A DNA stretch of 64,000 nucleotides from the NCBI GenBank assembly GCA_947463515.1, contig CANHRI010000001.1, forward strand, positions 58,470-122,469. Direction: 5' to 3'. The notes under the pieces are model-generated. The model saw nothing but the letters and a program-made list of their open reading frames with translations. It was not told the origin of the DNA and ran no database searches. Both the position numbers and the translations under genes were made by a program. Source of the DNA: Flavobacteriaceae bacterium (GTDB lineage: Bacteria; Bacteroidota; Bacteroidia; Flavobacteriales; Flavobacteriaceae). This document shows positions 27,576 through 35,840 of this stretch, piece after piece (the stretch's first letter is position 1; every line of letters starts with the position of its first letter).

Positions 27576-29237
27576 TTATTTCAACACTTTAAGCGATTCT
27601 GTTGCATACGCATTGGTAGGATCCAAGGCTAAGGTTTTGTTTAGCAACTCTTTGGCTTTGGCTTTGTCGCTGTTGGCGTAGAAGGAAGCCATGTTGTTGT
27701 AGGCTTCGGTCACCTTGGCTTTATTTTTTGTGATTTCTTCGGGACCTTTGGCGGTTAACGCATCCACGTATTTTTGGTACGATTCGGTCATGATGTCATC
27801 TTTGGCCATCACGCTGTTGATACGCGCTTTGTACAAATACGCTTCTGGATAATCGGGTTTGGCAGCGATCACATTGTCCATCGCTTTATCGGCATTGGTC
27901 AACGCGGGTACATCAATGGTCTTGGCATCTTTTCCGCGATTTACGGTGTGTACACACAATCCATAGTAGATGTTGTCTTCAAAGAAATTTTTGGAGGTGG
28001 TGTTCAAAATAGCCGCTTCAAATACACCAGCAGCTACCCCGTACAACTTTTGTCCAAAATAGGCTTTCCCGATTTCGTTCAAGCCATTGGCCACGTTCAT
28101 GTCCATCTCTACTGCTTTCTTCAAATGGGCCACCCCTTGGGCTAACAATGTAGCATCTACCGTTTTACCATCGGCCCCGATGGACTTTTTCACTTGCGCT
28201 AAGCCTAAGAAATAATAGTCGCCACCGATAATTTTATTTGCTTTGCCTAAGAATTCAGTCAATGCATTAATCGCTTCATCGGTGTTGCCGTTTTCGTAAG
28301 CAGCATACCCAAGGTAACGAAGAATACGCGGATTTACTTTATCCATTTTCTTCATTTCCAGGGCTTCTTTTTCCAATTCTTTGTACTCTTTGGCCAAGAT
28401 CAAAAAGTCGGCATGACGCATACGAGAAGACAAAGAGTAGTCGGTAAGACTCATGTATTTTTCGTAGTTGGTTAACGCTTTGGCAATGTTTTCCTTGTAG
28501 GTACCCGGTTTGTTGTTCGCCCATAAATAATAGGTTTCTGCCAATTCGCGGTACACGGGACCATAGTTAGAATCAATACTCACCACTTCGTCGTAAGCTT
28601 TAACCGCTTCGACATAGGCTTTGGCTCCTTTTAAAAGGACACCCAACTGCATTTTGGCACGAATCAAATTTTTATCCGTGTTGTAGGCATCGCGATACGC
28701 CGAATAAGCATCGTTTTGATTTTTTAACCCATAATATGCATCGCCCATTACCAATTTCACATTGGCATCATTGGGGTTCGCCAATTTAGCTTTTTCCAAC
28801 ACGGCAAGTGCAGCTTGATAGTCGGGCTTGTCGGTATTCATATACGCTTGCGCAATATAAACGTATTCTTCTACTTCTTTTTTACGCATTCCTTGAGTCG
28901 CCAAGTCAAATTTGGATTTGGCTGCCGCCGCATTTCCGGCTTCAAGGTCTAACTGCCCTAAACCGATGTTGTTGAATTTACCTCCTTCAGCTGCGGTTAA
29001 TCCTTTATCAAAAGTAATTTTGGCAGAGTCTTCCACACTCTGTTTGAGGTAAACGTTCCCCAATAGGAAAGTAGCCTTACCATCGGCAGGTTTGGTTTTT
29101 ATAATGGACTTTAAAATCGATTTTGCCTTATCATATTGTTCAGCATCAATGGCTTTCTTGGCCTGATCTAAGTCCTGCGCTTGTGTAACGGCAGTGGCAG
29201 CGAGAAAGGCTACGCTGAAAAATTTAATCGTGCTCAT
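27576..29237 (-). CDS. Tetratricopeptide-repeat protein
   Basis: 553 residues with a signal peptide (FFSVAFLAATAVTQAQDL) and TPR units through the whole length, for example AKSILKSIIKTKPADGKATFLLGNVYL, AVLEKAKLANPNDANVKLVMGDAYY and AVKAYDEVVSIDSNYGPVYRELAETYY. It is probably periplasmic and works as a protein-binding scaffold. It is the last gene of the exbB-exbD-exbD-tonB-membrane protein-PstS-like operon and is followed by a strong terminator, so it likely serves the Exb/TonB complex or its cargo; this is inference from context. Confidence 0.9.
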   Translation of the reverse strand: MSTIKFFSVAFLAATAVTQAQDLDQAKKAIDAEQYDKAKSILKSIIKTKPADGKATFLLGNVYLKQSVEDSAKITFDKGLTAAEGGKFNNIGLGQLDLEAGNAAAAKSKFDLATQGMRKKEVEEYVYIAQAYMNTDKPDYQAALAVLEKAKLANPNDANVKLVMGDAYYGLKNQNDAYSAYRDAYNTDKNLIRAKMQLGVLLKGAKAYVEAVKAYDEVVSIDSNYGPVYRELAETYYLWANNKPGTYKENIAKALTNYEKYMSLTDYSLSSRMRHADFLILAKEYKELEKEALEMKKMDKVNPRILRYLGYAAYENGNTDEAINALTEFLGKANKIIGGDYYFLGLAQVKKSIGADGKTVDATLLAQGVAHLKKAVEMDMNVANGLNEIGKAYFGQKLYGVAAGVFEAAILNTTSKNFFEDNIYYGLCVHTVNRGKDAKTIDVPALTNADKAMDNVIAAKPDYPEAYLYKARINSVMAKDDIMTESYQKYVDALTAKGPEEITKNKAKVTEAYNNMASFYANSDKAKAKELLNKTLALDPTNAYATESLKVLK

Positions 29238-29249
29238 TGTTCTTTGTAT

Positions 29250-30176
29250 TTAAATTTTTGTTTTTTCAATTTGTTTTCGGGTTACAATCTTACGACCGGG
29301 TTCCCGTATGGGGGCTATGCCTGATTTTAATACAATGCGTTGGCCTTTGTCGCCAGCGATGAAGGAGGCAAATCCGATGCCGAGACCTTCATACCCTTGA
29401 CAGTTGATGATGTACAAAACACGTGCCAAAGGATAGTCATTCGTTCCTAAGGCTTCTTGCGTGGGATATGCAATCGAACCGTCGGCTTGTTGCACCCCTA
29501 ATGTTTTCACTTTTTCGACCCAAGGTTTTAAGGCAGTCTTGGGTTCAAAAAGCCAATTGCTTCCAACCAATCCTATCATTCCCTCATGCTCGGCTACATA
29601 TTGAATCACGGATTGGGTATTTTTTTGCGAATATACGCCTTCGGAAGGCAATTGCGTAATTCTGGCTTTCTCCATCATATAGCGCACCGTTCCTGAATTG
29701 GGATTGTCAAAAACGAGGCCTTTCAATGTACTATTTTTTCCTTGCAAAAATCCGATGAGGGTTTCCAAATTCACGACCGTATCCAGTGTTTTTGAAGCCC
29801 CAATCAAAGCAACACCATCGAGAGCAAACGGGGTAGTTCGCGGTACAATGCGTTGCGCTTTGAGAAATTGGGTTTCGTTGGCGTTTAGTTTTCGGGAGAG
29901 AATGGCTATGCCTGATTTGGCTTCCGATAACTTTTTGATCACTGAAACTTCTGAAGAGGGTTCCAAGGTGAGCGAGGCTTCATAGGTAGTTTGAAACACC
30001 AACTGTTGGTCTTCAACGATAGGCAATAACGACTCGTCAACCCAGATTATAGCTTTTCCGCGGAGTATGGTGTCTTTTTGGTTCTCGGAGGAGTTGGGCT
30101 TACAAGAAATGAAGAACCCTAACGTTCCGAAAAACGCCAACATTACATACGGTAGGATTGCATAAATTCTTTTCAT
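29250..30176 (-). CDS. PstS-family substrate-binding lipoprotein
   Basis: 308 residues. Lipoprotein signal LAFFGTLGFFISCKPN with the lipobox Cys. The rest matches PBP-like type II folds of PstS: FQTTYEASLTLEPSSEVSVIKKL, SGIAILSRKLNANETQF, GTVRYMMEK and LARVLYIINCQGYEGLGIGFASFI. Phosphate ABC transporter genes are absent, so it may bind phosphate or another ligand for a different purpose. This PstS-like gene between tonB and the TPR gene is a recurring Bacteroidota arrangement. It overlaps the upstream small membrane protein gene by ATGA. Confidence 0.85.
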   Translation of the reverse strand: MKRIYAILPYVMLAFFGTLGFFISCKPNSSENQKDTILRGKAIIWVDESLLPIVEDQQLVFQTTYEASLTLEPSSEVSVIKKLSEAKSGIAILSRKLNANETQFLKAQRIVPRTTPFALDGVALIGASKTLDTVVNLETLIGFLQGKNSTLKGLVFDNPNSGTVRYMMEKARITQLPSEGVYSQKNTQSVIQYVAEHEGMIGLVGSNWLFEPKTALKPWVEKVKTLGVQQADGSIAYPTQEALGTNDYPLARVLYIINCQGYEGLGIGFASFIAGDKGQRIVLKSGIAPIREPGRKIVTRKQIEKTKI

Positions 30177-30415
30177 GACTCTTCATTCGGTTCGGACGAA
30201 TTAAAAAATCGCAGAAAACGAAAGAAGGCATACACAATAAGTAGTCCTCCAAACATCAAGCGATAATTATCGTCCATGTTTAAGGGAATCTTTTTCCAGA
30301 AGATGATCATTAACCCTAATGTTAAATAAATCAAAAAAAACAAGATTCCCATAAATAGAAGAAATCGCTCTTTAAGCGATTTCTTCTTGTATTGCATTAC
30401 CCATTTCGTAAGCAT
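30173..30415 (-). CDS. Small two-helix membrane protein
   Basis: 80 residues with two hydrophobic helices (FLLFMGILFFLIYLTLGLMIIFW and LMFGGLLIVYAFFRFLRFF) and a basic N-terminus (KKKSLKERF). No known domain recognised. It lies between tonB (2-bp gap) and the PstS-like gene (ATGA overlap), so it is almost certainly translated and probably an accessory of the Exb/TonB unit. Function not assigned. Confidence 0.8.
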   Translation of the reverse strand: MLTKWVMQYKKKSLKERFLLFMGILFFLIYLTLGLMIIFWKKIPLNMDDNYRLMFGGLLIVYAFFRFLRFFNSSEPNEES

Positions 30416-30417
30416 GC

Positions 30418-31221
30418 TTATTCCTCTGGGGTTTCAATTTTAATTGGAATTTGATACGAACAACGAACGCGTTTTCCGTTTTGTTCCGCAGGGGTCCATT
30501 TCGGACTCTTACGCAACACACGCTCGGCTTCTTTCCCTGTTCCGTAACCGATATCGCGTAATACTTTGATGTCGGTAAGTGAACCGTCTTTCTCCACGAC
30601 AAAAGAAACAAATACTTGTCCTTTTAATCCAGGTTCATCGGGAGCTTGGTAATTGTTTTTGATGAAGTTGTAAAACTTGGCAATTCCTCCCGGGAATTCA
30701 GGTTTTACTTCAATCCCTGCCGAGTTGTAGATATTGTTATCTTCTTCAACTACCTGACTAACGGGACCTGTACCAGGCTCTTCAACTGTAGGAATTGCGT
30801 TTGGATCTCCTTTGATATCCTCTTTCCCCAAGTTTTTGTCTTTAATTTCTTCAATCTTTGGGGGTTCCTCGGTTACTTCTTCCGTTTTGGCCACTACCGG
30901 CTTCACAAACTTCACCTGATCCACTTTAGGAGGAGGTGGTGGTGGAGGTGGTAATTCTTCCTTCGGTTTTTCCTCTTTGGGTGGCATTTTCACCGTCTTA
31001 ATTTTAGTATCGATGGTAGCCGAATCGTCTTCCGTTGCTGCACTAATAAATTCAGCAATTTTAGGCGTAGCCACAGCAATCGAGAAAATCACAGCTCCGA
31101 TGAAAAAAGCCCGTAAGTTGGTATTTCCGTCTTTAAGTCGTAATTCATAAGCACCATAACTCTTGTTACGTCCTTCGAAAACGATATCCAACCATTGTCT
31201 TTTTAATAAGTCAAGTTTCAT
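30418..31221 (-). CDS. tonB: Energy transducer TonB
   Basis: 267 residues: N-terminal segment RNKSYGAYELRLKDGNTNLRAFF, membrane helix (FFIGAVIFSIAVATPKIAEF), Pro-rich region (EELPPPPPPPPKVDQV), acidic linker, and TonB C-terminal domain (FPGGIAKFYNFIKNNYQ, GQVFVSFVVEKDGSLTDIKVLRDIGYG, RCSYQIPIKI). It carries energy from ExbB/ExbD to outer-membrane receptors. It is the fourth gene of the exb operon. Confidence 0.93.
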   Translation of the reverse strand: MKLDLLKRQWLDIVFEGRNKSYGAYELRLKDGNTNLRAFFIGAVIFSIAVATPKIAEFISAATEDDSATIDTKIKTVKMPPKEEKPKEELPPPPPPPPKVDQVKFVKPVVAKTEEVTEEPPKIEEIKDKNLGKEDIKGDPNAIPTVEEPGTGPVSQVVEEDNNIYNSAGIEVKPEFPGGIAKFYNFIKNNYQAPDEPGLKGQVFVSFVVEKDGSLTDIKVLRDIGYGTGKEAERVLRKSPKWTPAEQNGKRVRCSYQIPIKIETPEE

Positions 31222-31249
31222 ACGTTATACTTTTGTACTACAAGAGTGG

Positions 31250-31816
31250 TTATTTTTTATTCAATTTATCAGCCAACGCTTTTTCTTCAGGAGAAAAATC
31301 GTTTACAATCGCATAAGTGGGTACCGAGCAGATCGCCATTTCATCCAAGATATCGACCAAGTTACGGTAGGTAGACTCTTTGGTTGGTTTGATAATCACG
31401 ATCAATCCTTTGTCTTTGTTTCCTGTTACTTGCGGTACCGATTCAACACGCTTTAATAGTTCCTTACGGATACCTTCGCGTCCGTGGGTAGTTTGGGTGG
31501 GTTTTCCTCCCGCTTCAGGAGATTCCAACAACCCGTGAAACCATTCAATTTTGTTGTCATCCCCCAAAATGATGGTCATGGTGCGACGTTGATCTACTTT
31601 TATATCTTTCTCTTTGGTTTTGTCCTCTTCTTTATCGGGCAATCCCAAATCCATCGCCTGTGGTTTTGACAAGGTGGTCGTCAACATAAAGAAGGTGATC
31701 AAAAGGAACGCCAAGTCCACCATAGCTGTTAAGTCTACTTTGGAGTTTTGTTTTTTACTGCGTACCTTACCACTCCCTTTTTTGCCGCCACCGTCGTTGG
31801 TATTTAATTCAGCCAT
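31250..31816 (-). CDS. exbD: ExbD/TolR-family biopolymer transport protein (second copy)
   Basis: 188 residues. Single N-terminal membrane helix with the proton-pathway Asp (KVDLTAMVDLAFLLITFFMLTTTLS), then a periplasmic domain. The internal GLLESPEAGGKPTQTTHGREG loop makes it longer than proteobacterial ExbD (about 140). Two ExbD genes in tandem are normal in Bacteroidota. Forms the proton channel with ExbB; 16 bp downstream of the other exbD. Confidence 0.93.
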   Translation of the reverse strand: MAELNTNDGGGKKGSGKVRSKKQNSKVDLTAMVDLAFLLITFFMLTTTLSKPQAMDLGLPDKEEDKTKEKDIKVDQRRTMTIILGDDNKIEWFHGLLESPEAGGKPTQTTHGREGIRKELLKRVESVPQVTGNKDKGLIVIIKPTKESTYRNLVDILDEMAICSVPTYAIVNDFSPEEKALADKLNKK

Positions 31817-31832
31817 TTCTTATGTATTGGGA

Positions 31833-32462
31833 TTAATAATTTTTACCGCGAAGACCCGTAACCAGATTGAAACTGTTTACCGATTGTTTCTGAAGCTCGT
31901 CCATCACTTGTTTAATGCGAGGATATTGCTCTTCTGCATCGCCTTTGATTGCAAAATTCAACTGCTCTCTTTGCACATCGATGTTTGCTTGGCGTGACGT
32001 ATAAATCCAGTCTCTCAACTGATTATTCTTATTATCATCGATCGTATCGTGAGGAATACCCGGCTGTACGCCTTGCTTATTACGATCCGATCCTTTCATA
32101 GCGATCAATTGTTTCAATCCTTCGATCGGAACACCAAATTCATCAATTAAGCTGAATTCTTGGATTTCGTTCTCTGTAAATTGAATACCATATTTAGCGC
32201 CCATTAACTCGAGGGTTTTTTTGCGAACTTCTTTCCCTTTGATTCCGTAGAACACTTTGTCTTTTCCACCAATGGTAATGATGGCTAAATTTTCTTCCGG
32301 CAACTTGGATTGTACCGTTGAATTGGGTGTTTCTACTTGAAGCGGTTCCGGGTTTTTAGCGGTAGCCGTAAGGATAAAGAATGTAAGCAAAAGGAACGCC
32401 ACGTCACACATCGCCGTCATATCAATCGACGTTGCTTTTTTGGACATTTTTACTTTTGCCAT
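31833..32462 (-). CDS. exbD: ExbD/TolR-family biopolymer transport protein (first copy)
   Basis: 209 residues. Membrane helix with the conserved Asp (SIDMTAMCDVAFLLLTFFILTATAK) and a periplasmic domain of about 170 residues. Differs from the neighbouring ExbD in the periplasmic part, so the two probably form a heteromeric stator with ExbB. Second gene of the operon, 35 bp after exbB. Confidence 0.93.
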   Translation of the reverse strand: MAKVKMSKKATSIDMTAMCDVAFLLLTFFILTATAKNPEPLQVETPNSTVQSKLPEENLAIITIGGKDKVFYGIKGKEVRKKTLELMGAKYGIQFTENEIQEFSLIDEFGVPIEGLKQLIAMKGSDRNKQGVQPGIPHDTIDDNKNNQLRDWIYTSRQANIDVQREQLNFAIKGDAEEQYPRIKQVMDELQKQSVNSFNLVTGLRGKNY

Positions 32463-32497
32463 AATATCTCTTTTACTTTATTATAGGTTACCCTAAA

Positions 32498-33316
32498 TTA
32501 TTTCAAGCTTCCTTTCATTTTACGGTACTGGTTTACAATAGCGGTACCTGCCTCATCGATAGAATAGGTTAAGGTATCGATTTTAGATGTAAACAAGTTG
32601 TACGTTACAATTGAAAGTGCCGAAGTAGAAATCCCTGTTGCCGTGTTAATCAATGCTTCAGAGATACCGTTTGCCAACATCGCTTGGTCAGGAGTACCTG
32701 CAGTTGCTAATGCCGCGAACGCTTTGATCATCCCCGTTACAGTTCCTAAAAGACCAGCTAAAGTTCCTAACGATACTAGAGTAGATAAGATGGTCATGTT
32801 TTTCTCTAACATTGGCATTTCTAAAGACGTAGCCTCTTCGATTTCTTTGTGGATCATCTCAGCTGCTTCTTCGCTAGAGAATCCTTCTTTTTTCACATCT
32901 TGGTATTTCACCAAAGCTGCACGAATTGCATTGGCTACAGACCCTTGTTGTTTGTCACAAGCAGCGATAGCATCATCAATATTACCTTGTGCGATGCTCG
33001 ATTGAACTACACGCAAATACGCGTCTAAGTTTCCTTTTCCAGCTGCTTTTGTAATCACGAAGTAACGCTCAAAAGAGAATACAATCACCATCAACAACAA
33101 CCCCATCAATACGGGTACGATAGGTCCCCCTTTGTAAACCATGGCTAAGTAGTTTCCTGGTAGTGGATGCCCTTCATTGGTTCCCCCTTCGAAGTTAGAT
33201 CCCGCACCCATGATGAACTGCCATACAATCCATCCGACGAAAATACATAATACAATTACAATTGCGGAGAAATAGTTACCTCCATTTGACCCATTAGCGT
33301 TTTTTGCGTTTGCCAT
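32498..33316 (-). CDS. exbB: ExbB/TolQ/MotA-type proton channel protein
   Basis: 272 residues, four hydrophobic segments: FSAIVIVLCIFVGWIVWQFIMG, GPIVPVLMGLLLMVIVFSFER, and the TolQ-type pair LSTLVSLGTLAGLLGTVTGMIKAF and EALINTATGISTSALSIVTYNLF. The glycine- and threonine-lined helices form the proton pathway. It is the first gene of the seven-gene Exb/TonB operon. Confidence 0.93.
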   Translation of the reverse strand: MANAKNANGSNGGNYFSAIVIVLCIFVGWIVWQFIMGAGSNFEGGTNEGHPLPGNYLAMVYKGGPIVPVLMGLLLMVIVFSFERYFVITKAAGKGNLDAYLRVVQSSIAQGNIDDAIAACDKQQGSVANAIRAALVKYQDVKKEGFSSEEAAEMIHKEIEEATSLEMPMLEKNMTILSTLVSLGTLAGLLGTVTGMIKAFAALATAGTPDQAMLANGISEALINTATGISTSALSIVTYNLFTSKIDTLTYSIDEAGTAIVNQYRKMKGSLK

Positions 33317-33382
33317 TTTTTTAAAAATTTTTAGTTTTTAATAATTTATAAGCTATTAGTTGTAAATAAACTTGAATTGGAG

Positions 33383-33390
33383 CAAATTTA
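33383..33390 (-). promoter_or_regulatory. -7 box (TAAATTTG) of the exb-tonB operon
   Basis: Exact TAnnTTTG on the minus strand, 66 bp before the exbB start. Confidence 0.55.
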
Positions 33391-33692
33391 ATTTTTTACT
33401 TCAAAAAAAAAAACTTTTTTGGGCTTTTATAACATTCTACCAAATCGAGACAAAGAACCCTATAAACTTAAATAAATAGAGGGTTTTGCTAAGGATTTGA
33501 CAATAATTACTTTAATTTTTTTATTCGTAACATTCGCTTAACATTGTAAAAACGATGAATTACTACCCTTTAGTATTTAAAAGAGGGAGAAAATGGAAAT
33601 TAGGTTGGAAAAAATGCGAAAAATTCATCGATTTGCTTCTTTTCATGCATAAAAAAAAGGGTATCTTAGCCTAACGCTAAATTATTTGCACT
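33391..33692. other. AT-rich non-coding gap
   Basis: About 300 bp between the exb promoter and the HerA-like remnant. Many A and T runs; no ORF, hairpin or repeat of note was seen. Confidence 0.6.
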
Positions 33693-33892
33693 ATGCCTTC
33701 AAAATCAGGTTTTTTAGAAACGATACAAAAGGGCTACACCTTTACGGAAGCACAACTTGTTCTCGGAGCCGCACAATGGGAAGGGACCGTCTTTCCAAAG
33801 CTCCAGTGGCTCTTCCGTTAAAAACCATGGATCGTCACGTACTCATTGCGGAAGCCACCGGTACAGGAAAAACCAAAACGATTCAAGTTTTT
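33693..33892 (+). pseudogene. 5' remnant of a HerA-like (DUF853) ATPase gene
   Basis: From ATG 33693 the frame reads MPSKSGFLETIQKGYTF, then LVLGAAQWEGTVFP and hits a stop. One base is missing near 33798; after the shift the neighbouring frame continues APVALPLKTMDRHVLIAEATGTGKTKTIQVF, which includes Walker A (ATGTGKT). Together these match the first 65 or so residues of DUF853 proteins, which are usually about 500 residues. After TIQVF the similarity ends abruptly. So it is both frameshifted and truncated. The track ORF 33686-34003 is a hybrid of the remnant and unrelated sequence. Confidence 0.8.
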
Positions 33893-33933
33893 ATTCGTGG
33901 TGTTTTTGGGGTTTTAATGAAATGTTCAAGTAA

Positions 33934-34053
33934 ATGCGCGTGGTTTTTGTGCTATTTTCGTTGCTGTTTTTCAAAAATGAGAGTTTGCGCTAGAATCATT
34001 TAGTAGGCTTTACCTTTTTGATTTTAGCCATTTATTTCATTTTTAAAAAGTAA
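33934..34053 (+). pseudogene. Possible degraded small membrane protein
   Basis: ATG-led frame MRVVFVLFSLLFFKNESLR, TAG at 33991-33993, then NHLVGFTFLILAIYFIFKK and stop. Two hydrophobic helices separated by one stop suggest a broken 39-residue membrane protein, but the frame is short and could be chance. No homolog recognised. Confidence 0.25.
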
Positions 34054-34061
34054 AAAGGGTT

Positions 34062-35342
34062 ATGAAAAAACCATTCAACTACTGCTCGATTTCTTTCTAT
34101 GTACTCCTGTTATGGGGTTGCTTGCTACCACCGCTTTGGGGACAGTCACTTACGAAACGTGTTTTATTTTTAGGAAATAGTTACACCAACACCAACAATT
34201 TACCCGGATTGATTGCAAGTGCAGCCCAATCGACTAATGATGTTTTGATTCATGATAGTCACACCCCGGGAGGCTTTCGATTGTCAGACCATGCGAGCAA
34301 TGCAACCTCGTTGGCAAAAATTGCCCAAGGCACTTGGGATTTCGTAGTGTTACAAGAACAGAGTCAGCTTCCCTCCTTTCCTATCAACCAAGTCAATGCG
34401 CTGGTATTTCCGTATGCAGAAGATTTAAACACCTTAATTACCTCCCAAAATCCGTGTGCAGAAACCGTATTTTATATGACTTGGGGCCGACAAAATGGGG
34501 ACAGTCAAAACTGTATGGCAAATCCCCCTGTGTGTACCTATTCGGGTATGGACGATTTGTTGCGGGAACGGTATATGACTATGGCGACAAATGAAACGGC
34601 TATCGTTTCGCCTGTGGGAGCGGTGTGGCGTTATCTTCGTACGAATCATCCCAACCTAAACTTGTATAGTGCCGACGGGAGTCACCCTTCACTGTTGGGT
34701 TCGTATGCTGCGGCCTGCACCTTTTACACTACACTTTTTCGAAAAGACCCCACGCTTATCAGTTTTGAATCGACCCTTTCGGCTAGCGATGCGCAGCTCA
34801 TTAAATTGGCGGTAAAAACTGTGGTGTACAATCAGTTTCCCACTTGGTTTATTGGGACTTATGACCCAATGGCTGCTTTTACCTTTACGAATCCAACGGG
34901 AACCAATGTTCAATTTTTCAATCAATCGACAGGTGCAACGAGTTATTTATGGGATTTTGGGGATGGTACGACCGCTACAACAGCACAACCTACGCACACC
35001 TATGCGCAAAATGGAATATACACGGTCACCTTGACGGTAACGCATTGTGGGGTCACTTCTGTTATGCAACAAGTCATTAATACGGCGGTATTGCATCTTT
35101 CGCCCCAGCACCCGTTGCAAACTGAGGTGAATGTGAGTCCGAATCCCGTTACGACCACCTTAACCCTTCAAAGTAATGCATTGATAGAGCACGTGAAGAT
35201 ATACGACGCGTCGGGACGATTGGTACAAACGTTGAGCGGAAACCTAACTTCGGTCGATTGTTCGTCTTGGGCACCAGGTATGTATTGGCTCTCGGTGGCC
35301 ACCATGGAAGGAAATTATACCCAAAAAATTATCAAGTTATGA
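34062..35342 (+). CDS. Secreted SGNH-hydrolase-like protein with PKD domain and T9SS type A sorting domain
   Basis: 426 residues. Signal peptide (SFYVLLLWGCLLPPLWGQS). Residues about 30-260 form an SGNH-like fold: VLFLGNSYTNTNNLP (block I with GNS instead of GDS), VVLQEQSQLPSF, and ADGSHPSLLGSY (block V DxxH pair). Then a PKD domain (SYLWDFGDGTTATTAQPTHTY) and a C-terminal sorting domain (VSPNPVTTTLTLQS to the IIKL end). It probably acts on an ester or glycan outside the cell. It overlaps the cupin start as ATGA. Confidence 0.87.
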   Translation: MKKPFNYCSISFYVLLLWGCLLPPLWGQSLTKRVLFLGNSYTNTNNLPGLIASAAQSTNDVLIHDSHTPGGFRLSDHASNATSLAKIAQGTWDFVVLQEQSQLPSFPINQVNALVFPYAEDLNTLITSQNPCAETVFYMTWGRQNGDSQNCMANPPVCTYSGMDDLLRERYMTMATNETAIVSPVGAVWRYLRTNHPNLNLYSADGSHPSLLGSYAAACTFYTTLFRKDPTLISFESTLSASDAQLIKLAVKTVVYNQFPTWFIGTYDPMAAFTFTNPTGTNVQFFNQSTGATSYLWDFGDGTTATTAQPTHTYAQNGIYTVTLTVTHCGVTSVMQQVINTAVLHLSPQHPLQTEVNVSPNPVTTTLTLQSNALIEHVKIYDASGRLVQTLSGNLTSVDCSSWAPGMYWLSVATMEGNYTQKIIKL

Positions 35343-35701
35343 AAAAGTATCAGATTCAAACCACCCCTTTTGTGGTTCCCACTACCGATGGCAAGTTAAT
35401 CGAGGAACATCATGGTCGCGTGGCGACACAAAACGACGCCATTTCGATTGCCCATATGATTGCACCCCCGCATTGGAGCGAACCTTTTCAGACGCCCGAA
35501 TTTGAAGAATACACGTATATTATAAGTGGAAAAAAACAATTTATCATCGAGGGAGAAACGGTGATTTTGTCCGCGGGTCAATCCATCCGTATTGCAGAAA
35601 ACACGCGTGTGCAATACTCCAACCCGTTTGATGAACCCTGTGAATACATTTCGGTTTGTCGTCCAGCTTTTGATTTTACCAAAGTGCACCGTGAGGAGTA
35701 A
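35339..35701 (+). CDS. Small cupin-domain protein
   Basis: 120 residues from ATG 35339 (MKKYQIQTTPFVVPTTDG), which overlaps the preceding stop as ATGA; the track start at 35258 runs inside the upstream gene. Single cupin barrel: PEFEEYTYIISGKKQFIIEGE (motif 1, metal ligands reduced) and AGQSIRIAENTRVQYSNPFDEPCEYISV (motif 2). Likely metal- or small-ligand binding; the enzymatic role is unknown. Co-transcribed with the SGNH protein. Confidence 0.85.
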   Translation: MKKYQIQTTPFVVPTTDGKLIEEHHGRVATQNDAISIAHMIAPPHWSEPFQTPEFEEYTYIISGKKQFIIEGETVILSAGQSIRIAENTRVQYSNPFDEPCEYISVCRPAFDFTKVHREE

Positions 35702-35711
35702 GGGGCTTGTT

Positions 35712-35840
35712 TTGCGCGAGGGGTGGCAACGGAAATCCTTGGCGTAGGTACGGAGCCAAGATTGCAGTGAACGACCCGACCCCGACAAGGGATTTCATAA
35801 GAACCTTACCTATTTCATTCGGGGGCGCGCCCAAAAAAAA
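35712..35840 (+). repeat. GC-rich structured intergenic element, copy 1
   Basis: Skeleton GCGCGAGGGGT ... GACCCGACCC ... GGGGGCGCGCCC followed by A8. Related to 58580-58690 (opposite strand) and 54437-54532. It fills the gap between the convergent cupin and kmo genes and ends directly at the kmo stop codon. Confidence 0.75.

Noticed and set aside
33686-34003. 105-aa ORF as a new small ATPase
   Set aside because: It joins a frameshifted DUF853 fragment to unrelated downstream sequence; no conserved region after Walker A.
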